DNA of 64,000 nt from Brassica napus. Lineage: Eukaryota; Streptophyta; Magnoliopsida; Brassicales; Brassicaceae. The stretch is taken from contig NC_063450.1 of the NCBI RefSeq assembly GCF_020379485.1, positions 44,234,681-44,298,680 on the forward strand, written 5' to 3'. Under the pieces are notes generated by a model. The model saw only the letters and a program-made list of their open reading frames with translations. It ran no database searches and was not told the origin of the DNA. A program made the translations under genes and the position numbers. The stretch's first letter is position 1, and every line of letters begins with the position of its first letter. Below, piece by piece: positions 1-14,364 of this stretch.

Positions 1-83
1 CGTACAATTATGACATAGTTTCTCTTGGTAGAATACATAACTGGCTTTTACTCATATACTTTATTTTCTCTGATTGCTTGCAG

Positions 84-144
84 CTTGATTGGCGCCCTTA
101 ATTACGGAGGAATCATAGATGATGACATGCTTAAGACGCAGTGA
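84..144 (+). CDS. Possible terminal exon of an unrecognised gene (partial)
   Basis: A pyrimidine-rich stretch ending in TTGCAG at 78-83 looks like a splice acceptor. It is followed by 61 bases that read, after one leftover base, LIGALNYGGIIDDDMLKTQ and then TGA at 142-144. The rest of the gene would lie left of the window. I do not recognise the peptide, so no function is proposed. It could equally be a chance open stretch after an AG. Confidence 0.4.
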
Positions 145-1949
145 AGAAGAATGCTTTATTGTTTATGCAAGTATTTAAACTTTTTATGTTATTTGTCAAC
201 TTCTCTGCTATGTTTGGTTTTGGCTTTCGTTTCCAAGATCTCCCTAGTAACTTGTTTTTTCTTATTTTTGTCAGCACTCCAGTAACTTGTTATAAAGCTA
301 CTATTTGGTCCAATAGAGGTAGGAAGATAATGCCTTCGAATGTTTAGCACATGTACGCTGCTTTTGTTTAAGTAGTATCTGATTACGATTTAAACATGCT
401 ATCTCATTGTTGTTTAGCAGAGACCAGAGAGCACATTTGTTCAACTCATGTAGCTAGTTTTGATTCCTATATTACAAAGTAAGAAGACTTGAGATATCAG
501 CTGCATTATTAACAGTTATAAGTTACTATATTTGATCAAAAAGCCCACGTTCCTCTCCCGCCGGAGCTCAATTGATTGTGGCCTCGTTGCAACGTTCCCC
601 AACGTTGAAGGATGGCAGCTTTGAAAGGTCACGTCTTGATCTCCATTGACTCTGCCCTCCATTTCTTTTTTTTTTTTTTTGAAAAAGGGCATCTCTGTCC
701 TCCATTTCCCTCGTACGCATCAATTCGAGGCCTACAAGAGGGAATGCGAGATGGGTCTCTTCAATAGCAGCTGTGATACCTAACTTTCATCTCCCAATGC
801 GCAGTCTCGAGGATAAAAACAGGACGAACACAGATGACATAAGGTCTCTTAGAGTGTGATCACATTTTTTGGCATTTTATCGAACAATTTTTTGTTATAT
901 ATATTAAATTTTTTTTTTCATATTTGTGTTTTTTTTATAATCATATTTATGTATTTATTTGTAATCATATTTGTGTTTTTCTTTGTAATCCTATTCATCA
1001 AAATAAAATGTATTTTGTAAATTTTGACCCAATGTAAATAAAATTCATGTTACCTTTGAAAGCGCGGGATTAACATTTTGACGATAACCTTTTTTATTTA
1101 TCTAAATTTTTAATTTTATATATAATTAATGGTTACATGAACTATTTTAGTTGATATATTAGATGGATTAAGATTTTAGGCGAGAGTTTTGACCTGCAGA
1201 AAATATAATATTATTTTAATTTAAATGTTTATAAAATTGTCATTTTCAGTTTATTTTTCATTTTTAACGTTTAGTTTTTGATTTTATATCTATAAATAGA
1301 AAGGGAGAATATATTTTATGTTATCAAATATAATCAAAGTTTAATCATATTAAATATAATTTTTAATATTCATAACGTTTAGTTTTTGATCTATTAATTT
1401 TCACCTATACAGCTATTGTAAATTTAATTTGATATATTTTTTTACTAAATAACCTATATTCTTTTAAATAAATCTGAAATCTTTAAGAAGGATCAAACAA
1501 TTTGTATTACTATATTTGTATCAAAGTAGGATAATACATTTATTTAAGTCATCTCACTTAATTTTAGTTTTATGCTTAAATTTATAAAATTTATATATTA
1601 GTTTAATATAGTAAAAGAATTTGTTAATATATTTGTTTATATATCCAAATTTATTTAGTTTTTGTATTGAATAGATTATTGTCTACTTTGTGGAAGACCC
1701 GCATCCCTCGGAATAACACCAATTATTCATGCTTATTTCTTACAATAAGGCAATAAGCTATTTCACAAGATAGTGACAAAAAAAAAAGCTATTTCACAAG
1801 AGTTCTATTTTAACTGATGATAAAAAAAAAAGAAATATTCAAAATTGTGAATGTTTATAATTATAACTGATCAGTTAAATAATTATAATGGGCCACATGA
1901 CACGTAAGAGTCAACGCCAAGAGGGAAAACCGAAAAAGTCAATTCCAAA
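145..1949. other. Gene-free AT-rich stretch
   Basis: No convincing coding sequence is seen. Bases 540-830 are less AT-rich and contain a T-run at about 666-681. From 850 to 1680 the DNA is strongly AT-rich with short direct repeats, such as a phrase near 1265 and 1378 that includes cgtttagtttttgat. This looks like decayed transposon or intergenic DNA. No terminal repeats could be paired by eye. Confidence 0.5.
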
Positions 1950-2021
1950 ATGTTTTATCTCCTCACTCGAGATAATACTGAAACGGGAAGGTTTTGTTTT
2001 TTTTTTCTCAGAGCAACTAAA

Positions 2022-2414
2022 ATGGCGTTTACGACCACCAACGTCGTCTCCCTTCGCTCCCCTTCACTTTACGTCAGCCCTAGATTCCCACCACTCCACC
2101 ATCCTCGCAATCCTCCTCTCCGTCTCTCCTTTCCCTATACACCCTCCTTCAATCTCTCTCTCAAAACCGCTAAAACCACCCTCTCCTCCTCCACATCTCC
2201 AACAACACTCTCTTTCGCTAAACCCTCTCCTCAATCTCCCTTCTCAGACTCAACCAAATCACTCACCACCCTCGCGCTTAGAGATCTTTGTGATCCGTAT
2301 CTCAATCTCTTCAGGAACATTATCCCTCCCGTCTTTGACACGCTTGACGTCAGCCCTTTGCTTGCTTTTGCTGTTTTGGGAACTTTGGGTTCGATTTTCA
2401 ACAATAGTAGATGA
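2022..2414 (+). pseudogene. Shortened YGGT/YlmG-like plastid protein (YLMG2-related), probable internal deletion
   Basis: This single open frame would give 130 residues starting MAFTTTNVVSLRSP. The first 80 or so residues are rich in Ser, Thr, Pro and Arg and poor in acidic residues, like a chloroplast transit peptide. Residues about 90-126 match the second half of a YGGT domain: DPYLNLFRNIIPP followed by LDVSPLLAFAVLGTLGS. YlmG proteins are plastid or cyanobacterial membrane proteins linked to nucleoid distribution and are normally well over 200 residues. The first YGGT membrane helix and the link before it are absent: the text jumps from a Ser/Thr-rich segment straight into RDLCDPYL. The most likely explanation is an internally deleted copy of a YLMG2-like gene, but a short functional product cannot be excluded. 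It is not part of the Arabidopsis series of the other host genes as I recall it, so it may have moved here. An upstream ATG at 1888 in another frame is not favoured. Confidence 0.6.
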
Positions 2415-4978
<2,564 letters not shown>

Positions 4979-5040
4979 AAGGAAGCTGAAGTTACCTTTT
5001 TATGCTTTCAGTTCTCTCGTGTTTGGTTTATGAAGAATTG

Positions 5041-5041
<1 letters not shown>

Positions 5042-5089
<48 letters not shown>
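5042..5089. repeat. (TG)n microsatellite
   Basis: About 24 uninterrupted TG units lie just past the chitinase stop, probably in its 3' UTR or immediately downstream. The length makes it a likely polymorphic marker. Confidence 0.95.
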
Positions 5090-5091
<2 letters not shown>

Positions 5092-5139
5092 GTGCGTGTT
5101 GGTATTTTGATTTGCAATGTGTGTATCAGTATTAAATTA

Positions 5140-5335
5140 CGTCATCATCAACCTTCAAATAATGAAATAAGGATTACTTGCTTTTTAGTATGCACGGATA
5201 CTTACTATATATTTCATATTATATTATATGTTTCAGCTCCACATGGCATATAACACCATTATTTTGAAGGTTGATGATGAAACATATAGCATCATTATTT
5301 TGAAGGTTGATGATGTTCAGCTCCACATGGCCGAC
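5140..5335. repeat. Cluster of short direct and inverted repeats
   Basis: The phrase catcattattttgaaggtt, followed by gatgatg, occurs twice head to tail (about 5257-5282 and 5289-5314). It occurs once in the opposite orientation at about 5142-5165. The phrase cagctccacatggc occurs at about 5234 and 5318. The mix of direct and inverted copies suggests a foldback or rearranged MITE fragment between the chitinase and the Helitron. Confidence 0.55.
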
Positions 5336-5574
5336 TCCAGTTTTGAAAGAAAAAAGTATGTAAAAGATTTGCAAAATTTATTTTAAGGCGTTGACGAATT
5401 TGCTTGCAGACTTGAAGTCAAAACTATTTTAGTTTCAGACGTTTCTCTAGTATCTTATATAATAAAGGAGACTTTGATCTCTCCACATTCATCCACATCA
5501 GCAGTCACATAGGGGCAAAACACTCCACGTGTCCATCTCTTTTACTTTATGCAGAGTAGTGTAGTCTCTGATTG

Positions 5575-5634
5575 TATTTATGTGCTACGTTGGTGGTGGG
5601 TTTATATTTATGTGCTACGTTGGTGGTGGGTTTA
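5575..5634. repeat. 30-bp tandem duplication inside the Helitron
   Basis: A 30-bp unit beginning tatttatgtgctacgttggt occurs twice head to tail without visible differences. Confidence 0.85.
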
Positions 5635-7992
5635 TCAAAGGCAACATCACTCCACTTATTCATCGGTTACTCTCATTTTCAATTAGTAATCGAATGAAGG
5701 ATTCAGCTGTTGAGATCCAAAAGAATCTGAGAGGATTTTAATTTACGCCAGCGACAAATTCAGAGACGGAGGATTTGCTGGGATGTAAAGAAGGTGAGGT
5801 AGAGGAGAAGAGAGAACTCCGGAGGGAGTGATATTGGTTGTGAATCTATCTGGCGGCGATGAAGTAGGGGACAGAGATGATTGCGATCGTGGCAGGTTTG
5901 TTGTTGATCATAACATAAGAGATTAAGTATTTTTTTTTTGGTCGAAAGAGATAAGTATTTTTATGAGTGAGTGATTGAATGATTATGATGGTAGCTTATT
6001 TTGTTTGCAGTAAATTGTCAAGAGTAATACTGAACAGATTTTGCCATGTCTGCACCTGCTAAGAAAAAGTTACACAGAAGCTAAGGAGAAAGATCTAATG
6101 CTTGGTAAGTTTTAAGTTTTTAAGAGCTGGTTTCAATGATCTAAACCTTATTGAATCCAAATTTTGTTTACAAGTGTGCTTGCTAAATGATTGCCCTCAA
6201 GTAAGTTGGTTGCGGCAGAAGAAGATTAAAGATATTTCTTGAGAAGTTTAATATGAATTCACCGAAATTTCGACATACTATGAAGAATAAGTGGCTACTA
6301 ATTCAAAGCTTTTTTTTTTAAGAATACTATGGATTACTTCTGTAAGATAGCCTTGTTTGACAACAAGGCACACTGTCTCACATAGTTACGTTTTTCTGTC
6401 TCCTTCTCAGGGATATGGGTTTCGACTTGGGTGGAGTTTTTGGCAAATTATCATCATTTAAAATGGACATATCGGACTTTGATTTCTCAAGCCCAGTCAA
6501 GAAAACCACAAAGACGAAAGAAAGGTATAGTGTGGAAGTCTAAAACAGAAAATAATTTGTTTGCCTTTTTTTTTATGATTTTGATGCGTACGTATCCACT
6601 AAAATGAAATCATATCTATGTTAATATGAAGTAACTTAGCAATATGCTTTTCTGCAAGCAGGTTAGGCGACTTTGAACTTCATTCAAGCCCACGGAAGAA
6701 GGCAAACGAGAGTACGACGACCAAGTCCACAGATTTCAAACTCCAAAGAGTTCACTGCTACAAGAAGAATTAATAAGTTTGACTCTTTGGACTTTGGTCC
6801 AGACTTACCAACAACTAGACAAGCGGCCTCCAGGAGTCCAGAGACATATACCTATGTCAAGGAAAATAATTCAGCTTTAAACGTCTACAGAGAGTATGAG
6901 CAGCACACACTGGAAACAAGCTCATAGTATTTGCATTGCATCACTCGAATCAAGCTCCAATAGAGCATGAAAATTTCTGAGGAGGTGGAATCACCTCAAC
7001 ATCTAACGATGAGAGCCTCACGAGTTCATACAATGCGTGGACAACTTTAGTACACCAACATTTCACCATTGATTATACCGTATCCAAAGGTTGAAGAAAA
7101 TAGACAGCATCACCTCGCCATTACATTCTTCTGAGACTGTACATACTGCAGGAAGTAGAGAAACCATTCTATGAAATATGTAGTTCTGCTGCGAAAGAAG
7201 ATTCTCCTAGGGATCCAACACAGATTACCAACAATAAAAAGATTTCCACCACGAGATCAGGTTATGAAGCAACGAGTACAAATACACCATCTTCCAGCGA
7301 TGAACAGCACAACTCACCGTAACGTCTCCCTTCTCCTCCACAGCACAACTCACTGTAACGTCTCCCTTCTCCTCTGTTTCTGGGAAGTTAGGAATTCCAA
7401 GAAAGGTGGAAAGTTTATGGGGATCGATATAGTTCTGGTAGATGAGAAGGTAAATTGCCTCTTTGGAAACATATGTTCTTAAAATCATTGGAGTTTTGCT
7501 TCCAACGTCATATTCTTTCTCTCATAGAACGAGAAGTCACTTAATCTTTTGTTACTTTCTCTTATTGTAATCGATAACTGTGTTTATAATATCTTCTTTT
7601 TTTTAAAGGATGCGGTCTATGATGATCCAGTGATTGATTAGCGTCCACCGCGTTGAACACGTTCCAACGCGAGAGGGAGGTAGTGATGAGCTGAGTTCAT
7701 TTGATGTGACAGAGAGCAATCAGTACTCTCAGAGAGGTATGTAGTCTTTGTTATATCCACTCTCTGATTTGTGTCTCTCAATTTCTATTCTGGTATTTTT
7801 CGTATCTTTTTTAGCACTCATTCAGTATAAAGTTTTGGATGAATTTCTAATGTTTTCTTTACAGCCAGAAAATCATGGCAAGCTCAAGCTCGGCTCTTAT
7901 GAGGGTACTATGTTTCTTGGTGCGTGCTTATATTGTTTCTTTTTCTTCACGATCAGTTGTGGGTTTCAAATATAGATGAGTGTTGCCTAAAG

Positions 7993-8116
7993 TTTTTGTT
8001 TTGCACTTCTGTTGTGCAGATTAGTTAGACGGACTTAGCTGAAGCTATAGGTGCTTTTTGTTTTGCACTTCTGTTGTGCAGATTAGTTAGACGGACTTAG
8101 CTGAAGCTATAGGAGC
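7993..8116. repeat. 62-bp tandem duplication inside the Helitron
   Basis: A 62-bp unit beginning tttttgttttgcacttctgt occurs twice in tandem, nearly identical. It spans an intron-end-like TTGTGCAG, so an apparent 3' splice site has been duplicated together with the short exon-like piece that follows. Confidence 0.85.
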
Positions 8117-9303
8117 TTCCCTCCTTCAGTCAATAAGTGATTACATATCTGACTTTGATATCGTTATGATCGGTACGTCTGCTAGAAATTACAGACTTTC
8201 TCTTTATGTTTTCGTATCAACGAAACCATCTCTTTTTTACATGGTTGATTGGGCAAGTAAAATGTTGAATAGTGCAGAAAGAATAGGAAAGTGTGAATAA
8301 TATTTTAGTGATTGTAAATCCTTTTCTTCTTTTTTTTTCTCTATCTGCTTTCCAGCTTATAACCGAGAGACTAAAGCCGGTGCATGTCGAAGGATTACCA
8401 AGCACAGTGATTTCGAGTATTGCCCAACTCCAATGGAACATGGTAGTTTCATCTTGAAGTATTTGCTCTTCTCTCTCAGTTTCCTTAGCCAGTTAGTACA
8501 AATGATTATCATCATGGTCATAGACATGTCTGGTGAATCTAAGCCATCGTAAGTGTGATCAATAAAAATCAGATCTTTTCTTTCCGTCTCTTTGTTATAA
8601 TTTTTGTGGTCATAGACATTTGCATTGACACTTTGTGTCCGATGTGGTGTATAACCACAGCGGTATTTCTGGAGGGGTTTCCTCGAGTCCAAAATTCGAA
8701 TCAAAGGTATTTTCTCTACTTTCTTCTTTTTTTTTTGCTTTTCGTTTTCCTCAGACTGTTGTGGTTCGTTTGTCACTAACCAGTGTCAACGCAAATTTTG
8801 TTTGTCAGATTCATGAATTCATAGAAAAGGTTCCAGCACATGGTTGATGCTTGTGGTGTGAACAAATCACTGAAGAATGTGGCTTTAAAGAAGGTGATAA
8901 CGTGATCATAGAATAGGTGTGTATGAGTTACTCTGAACCTTTGTTTGTTAAGTGGTTTAAATTTGGGGATTTTAAAATTTACTGTATTTTGCGTGTGTGA
9001 ATAGCTGGAGTTGGTGTGGCATGACTCAACCAATGGCTCGATCAAGACTATGACACTCAGATAGATGGCCTCAATGGAAATGAACCATCTTAGTTCTCTT
9101 GTGGAGTGTTTCTTATATCGACCCTAAAAGTGAATCAGGTGTCTTTTCCAGTCAATGATTACCCAACAAGTTTCAGATCACTGAATCAATTTCTATATAT
9201 GTTTTTCGTACAAAAATGAATTTATGCCTAAATAGAACAGTTAAGCTAGAAATAAACTAAATAAATTTTGTTTTTATTTTTTTATTTGAGATTTGTAGCG
9301 GTT

Positions 9304-9325
9304 GGGGGGGGGGGGGGGGGGGGGG
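9304..9325. repeat. Poly-G tract (22 G)
   Basis: Twenty-two consecutive G lie near the 3' end of the Helitron in very AT-rich surroundings. A tract this long is unusual and prone to length change. Its exact length in the assembly should be treated with caution. Confidence 0.9.
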
Positions 9326-9823
9326 AGAAATGTTCCAATTCTCAGTTTCATTTGCATAATGTTGTTTTTGATTTTCATTTTAATTTTTTTTAAAAAATAT
9401 AGAAATGTTTTTCCTCATTTCCTAATATGTTCCATTGCCATAATTAGTTTATTACCAAAAAGCAAATAAAAAACATATAAGAACAAAACTTCATTACACA
9501 CATTTAAGTTCCTTCTATATATTGTTCACATGATATTTAACAATATAACTCAATATGTTCTCTAAAGAAAACATCAATTTTACTTTATGTTTAAATTTCA
9601 ACTAATTTAAATTTGTTACGACTATCGGCTTTTTATTCTACTTTTATTGAATCAATTAGTTACAACCACTTATGTTATTCCACTTTGAACTAAGCAACTT
9701 CAAAATAAAGTAATACACAGTATCAAATGGATCAGAAAAAAATATCATTTTCTTTTACCATATTTTCTTTACTAAGACCATAAAATAAATTTTAAATTTA
9801 TGTAAGAATAAAATATACAAACT

Positions 9824-9850
9824 CGGCGCGTAGCGCCGGAATACCACTAG
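9824..9850 (+). other. Helitron 3' terminal hairpin and CTAG end
   Basis: A perfect 6-bp GC stem with a 3-base loop is followed by GAATACCA and CTAG. This is the transposition stop signal of the Helitron ending here. Confidence 0.85.
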
Positions 9851-10960
9851 TATATACATAAAAATTAGATCGAAAGAATATACAATTCAAGTTTTTTTTT
9901 TTTTTTTTTGTAAACTGAGGCGAATATACAATTCAATTTCTGTTTTGTTAGTTTTAAATTTGAGGGTTTAATATGCATTGCACTAGTCCGTTTATTCAGT
10001 TTCCATCATATATAAAATGGTTTACTTTTTGCTGATTTATGCGACACTGGATAATCTTCACTTCCACGAACACATTGTCACAAATTATAAAAAAAATGTT
10101 ATAAAACATTAATTATTATTAAATTATGGATACACCTATTTTCCATTACTATTTAAATTTTGAGTTGGAGAAAAAAATCGAAGAAGCGCTTACCTTCTGT
10201 TGGAGAGTAATATATCTTGCATGTCAGAGATTTTCGATCTAAGGGATCTTCGCTTCATCATGATGCGGATGAATGCAAATTTGATTGGAGATGAATTTAG
10301 ATCCCGAGATGATGAATGGACTTGAAGGAATATTGTCCATGTCCACAACTAGTTTTTAACTAATTTATAGTTCTGTTAAGATATCTATGTCCACAACTAA
10401 TTTATAATTATGTTATCCACGCTTTGGTGTTCACGTCCACATTTAGTTTTGTTTACACATTAATATATATATAATATATATATGAAAATAGATCTTAAAA
10501 GATAGATAAATTTATATATAGTTTATTATGATAATTATTTTTATTTAATATATTTTAAAACTTGAAATAAAAGTAAATGAAAACATAAAGTAGAAAAAGA
10601 AAAATGATAATATGAAATAAAAAGAGGAGAAAGATTTTCTTTAATTTAGAGTCATAAGAGTCTTTTTGATAAATGAAAATGTGTCTCAAGTGATAAGTGT
10701 CTTGTACTGTAATTGAAATGTGAGAAAGTATTTCTAGATGTAAAAAATTCTTAAATTTTCATAATATAGTGTCAATTATTTAAAAGGCACAAAACAGGTT
10801 GCCGCCAAATCCAAAAATCCAACATTGTCAATTATTTAAAACCGACCATTTAAGAAAACGATGAGCTTTGTCAAAATTTAGGTCACCCGTAAAGACACGT
10901 GCCACAACCACCTTCGTCAGAGTTCTCCCACCGAACCATCTCTCTAATGCGTTCAAACCA
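9851..10960. other. Gene-free AT-rich stretch
   Basis: No gene is seen. There is a T-run at about 9893-9910. Near 10340 and 10388 the phrase atgtccacaactaatttt is partly repeated. An ACGTG core inside acacgtgcc at about 10896 could belong to the promoter of the receptor kinase downstream. Confidence 0.5.
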
Positions 10961-10969
10961 TTAATATGC

Positions 10970-10979
10970 GATATATAAA
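10970..10979 (+). promoter_or_regulatory. TATA box of the lectin receptor kinase gene
   Basis: GATATATAAAC lies about 70 bases before the ATG at 11043, a standard plant TATA position. Confidence 0.55.
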
Positions 10980-11042
10980 CAATACAAAAGCACTTGTTAT
11001 AACGATTTTTAGTCTCTTCCTCTCTTGTTACAAGATTCTACT

Positions 11043-14000
11043 ATGTCTTCATTTCATTTTAGTTCTCCTTATTTTTGTCTCTCGTTCTCGTTCTTCTGCT
11101 TGTTCTTGGTTAGCTCGGTTCAAGTTGGCTTGGCTTCTGAACCGAACATCAGTTTGGGTTCAAAGTTATTAGCTAGTGAACCGAACCGGGTATGGGTTTC
11201 CGCAAATGGTACTTTTGCAATCGGGTTTACTCGGTTTAAACCAACCGACCAGTTCTTACTGAGCATTTGGTTCGCACAACTTCCCGGTGATCCAACCATC
11301 GTTTGGTCTCCCAATAGGTACACATAATCCTCTGACTTTTTATTAAATCAAGTATTATATACAACGTTAAAACTAATTTATTCAGTACCAGCGGTAGATT
11401 TGTCTATGATAAGAAATTTTCCACATTATTTTCACTCAAAAAATCCAATATCTAAAATATAGAAACTCCCCAGTCACAAAAGAAGCAGTCTTGGAGCTAG
11501 AAGCAACCGGAAACCTTGTACTCTCCGACCAAACCACCACCATATGGGCCTCAAACACCTCAAACCACGGCGTGGAATCAGCGGTCATGTCTGAATCCGG
11601 AAACTTCCTCCTCCTTGGGACCCAAGTTACCACCTCTCCAGCCATTTGGCAGAGCTTTTCACAACCTGCCGACACTCTCCTCCCAAACCAACCCTTAACC
11701 GTTTCTCTACAACTAACCTCTAACCCTTCACCGTCTCGTCATGGCCATTACTCACTGAAGATGCTTCAACAACACACTTCGCTTAGCCTAGGTCTAACCT
11801 ACAACATCAATCTTGACCCTCACGCAAACTACTCATACTGGTCCGGACCTGAGATTTCCAATGTGACTGGAGATGTTACCGCTGTTCTTGACGATACTGG
11901 AAGCTTTAAAATCGTTTACGGAGAATCCTCTACAGGAGCAGTGTATGTCTACAAGAATCCAGTAGACGAAAACCGGAGCTATAATAGTACTAGTAATCCC
12001 CGGTTAACGAAAAACCGGATTCTGCGGAGATTGGTATTAGAGAACAACGGTAACCTCCGGTTGTACCGATGGGACAACGACATGAACGGTTCAAGCCAAT
12101 GGGTACCTGAATGGGCGGCTGTATCAAACCCCTGTGACATAGCTGGGATATGCGGTAACGGAGTATGCAACTTGGACCGGACCAAGAAAAACGCCGACTG
12201 TTTATGTCTGCCCGGTTCGGTTAAGCTTCCTGATCAAGAAAAGAATAAACTCTGTTCAGACAACTCATCTCTGGTCCAAGAATGTGAGAGAAACATCAAA
12301 CGTAACGGTACCTTCAAGATCTCGACGGTCCAAGAGACTAACTACTATTTCTCGGAACGTTCTGTTATCGCTAACTACAGCGATATCGGTAACGTGAGTA
12401 AATGCGGTTCGATGTGTTTGTCTGATTGCAAATGTGTTGCTTCGGTTTACGGTTTAGATGATGAGAAGCCTTATTGTTGGATTCTAAAGGGCCTCAACTT
12501 TGGCGGGTTTAAAGATCCTGGCTCAACACTTTTCGTCAAGACTAGAGCTAATGAGTCTTATCCTTTCAATAATCATGATGATAAGGATTCTAAATCGAAT
12601 AAAAGCCATGGGTTAAGACAGAAGGTTCTTGTGATTCCTATAGTTGTTGGGATGCTTGTGCTTGTGGCACTACTTGGGATGTTGTTATACTACAATGTAG
12701 ATAGGAAGAGAACACTAAAGAGAGCCGTAAAGAACTCGCTTATCCTTTGTGACTCTCCTGTGAGTTTTACTTATCGTGATCTTCAGAACGCTACAAATAA
12801 TTTCTCCCAACTTCTTGGATCAGGTCTGAATAAAGAATCTTCATTTGACTTTTATAACAAGTCTTTCTATATATAGTAAGAGCTGTTTTAAATCTTATTT
12901 ACTATGTTTTTATGATGGCAGGTGGATTTGGGACAGTATACAAAGGAAGTGTAGCGGGTGAAACGCTGGTTGCAGTGAAGAGATTAGATAGAGTATTATC
13001 TCATGGAGAGCGAGAGTTTATCACCGAAGTCAATACCATTGGTTCCATGCATCACATGAACCTAGTTCGTTTGTGTGGTTACTGCTCCGAAGACTCACAC
13101 CGGTAAGATAAAAACATTAACCTTAAAAAGACTTTTTACAATATAATTTGCTCTGTTTTAAAGAAAAAAGATTTGAGGAGAATATATTATTTTTGGACAT
13201 TACAGGCTTCTAGTTTATGAGTTCATGATAAATGGGTCGTTAGACAAATGGATATTCTCTTCAGACCGGACGGGCAGGCTGCTTGATTGGCGCACACGTT
13301 TTGAGATTGCTGTGGCAACTGCGCAGGGGATATCTTATTTTCATGAACAGTGTAGAAACAGAATTATTCATTGTGACATTAAACCCGAGAACATCTTGTT
13401 GGATGAAAATTTTTGTCCTAAGATATCGGATTTTGGGCTGGCTAAGATGATGGGGAGAGAGCATTCTCAGGTGGTAACAATGATTAGAGGGACGAGAGGG
13501 TATCTAGCTCCGGAGTGGGTGAGTAACCGGCCAATTACAGTGAAGGCTGATGTGTATAGCTATGGAATGCTTCTTCTTGAGATTGTTGGTGGTAGGAGAA
13601 ATCTTGATGTGTCCTTCAACGCTGAAGATTTCTTTTACCCTGGATGGGCTTACAAGGTAACATCGTAATATCTTTATAAATCTTTGTTATGCATGTAAAA
13701 ATGTATCATAATATGTTAATAAATTTTTGTTTTGCATATAAAAATGTCTAAAAATAGATTGGCGTGTTTGGATAGTTTGTCTAGCATTTAGACTGCATTT
13801 GAACGTATGACTAATGCCTAACGATTTTTTTTTTTGAAAAAATGCCTAACGATTTTTAACAAATTGATTAATAATGTATAGGAACTAACGAACGGGACGG
13901 CCCTGAAAGTTGTGGATAGAAGGCTACAAGGAGTAGCAGAGGAAGAGGAAGTGGTGAAAGCTCTTAAAGTGGCGTTTTGGTGCATACAAGATGACATATC

Positions 14001-14253
14001 AATGAGGCCGTCAATGGGAGAAGTGGTGAAGCTTCTAGAAGGATCTTCAGACGAGATAAATCTGCCTCCAATGCCGCAAACGATTTTAGAACTTATCGAT
14101 GAAGGACTGGAGGATGTGTATAGAGCGTTGAGGAGAGAGGTTAATAACCAGCTTAGCTCTTTCACTGTTAATACCATGACAACCTCTCAGAGTTATCTTT
14201 CTTCCTCTCGGTCTCATGCTACCTGTAGTTACTCTTCCATGTCTCCCAGGTAG
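11043..14253 (+). CDS. G-type lectin S-receptor-like Ser/Thr protein kinase (At5g24080 type)
   Basis: Exons 11043-11317, 11463-12823, 12922-13102, 13206-13656 and 13882-14253 splice at GT/AG into an intact 879-residue protein. It has a signal peptide (about 1-30), a bulb-type mannose-lectin domain (about 40-165), an SLG-like region with an EGF-like Cys cluster (CDIAGICGNGVCNL), a PAN/apple-like Cys-rich part, and one membrane helix near residue 480 (IPIVVGMLVLVALLGMLLYY). The cytosolic kinase has P-loop GSGGFGTVYKG, lysine in VAVKRLD, catalytic loop HCDIKPENILLD, DFGLAK and GTRGYLAPEW. The loop has HCD instead of HRD, common in this subfamily. It should act as a plasma membrane receptor; the ligand is unknown. 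It sits next to the chitinase as in Arabidopsis. The 3' two thirds of the gene is duplicated at 17.5-19.9 kb. Confidence 0.93.
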
Positions 14254-14364
14254 TTCTTTTTTGGCGTTTTGTAGTTTGAGATTATTTCTCTTTTTCGGTT
14301 AGCTAATCAAAATGTAATCTTCACTATTTTTTTCTATGTTGTGTTTGTTTAATTAAAATTAATA

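Larger units (their letters stand above)
5444..9850 (+). mobile_element. Helitron-like element, non-autonomous
   Basis: The 3' end is textbook. A GC-rich hairpin at 9824-9838 (CGGCGC, loop GTA, GCGCCG) is followed nine bases later by CTAG at 9847-9850 and a T outside, as Helitrons insert at AT. The 5' end is proposed at 5444, where TCTCTAGTATC followed by an A/T-rich AAAGGAGACTTT resembles Helitron 5' ends; the expected A just before it is not there, so this end is less sure. The 4.4 kb interior has no long ORF and no Rep/helicase sequence that I can see. It holds short exon-like pieces separated by GT/AG-bounded gaps, such as 6415-6524 (reading [20 protein letters not shown]) and 6662-6927. 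These look like captured host gene fragments, but I do not recognise the source. No protein is annotated inside. Confidence 0.75.
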
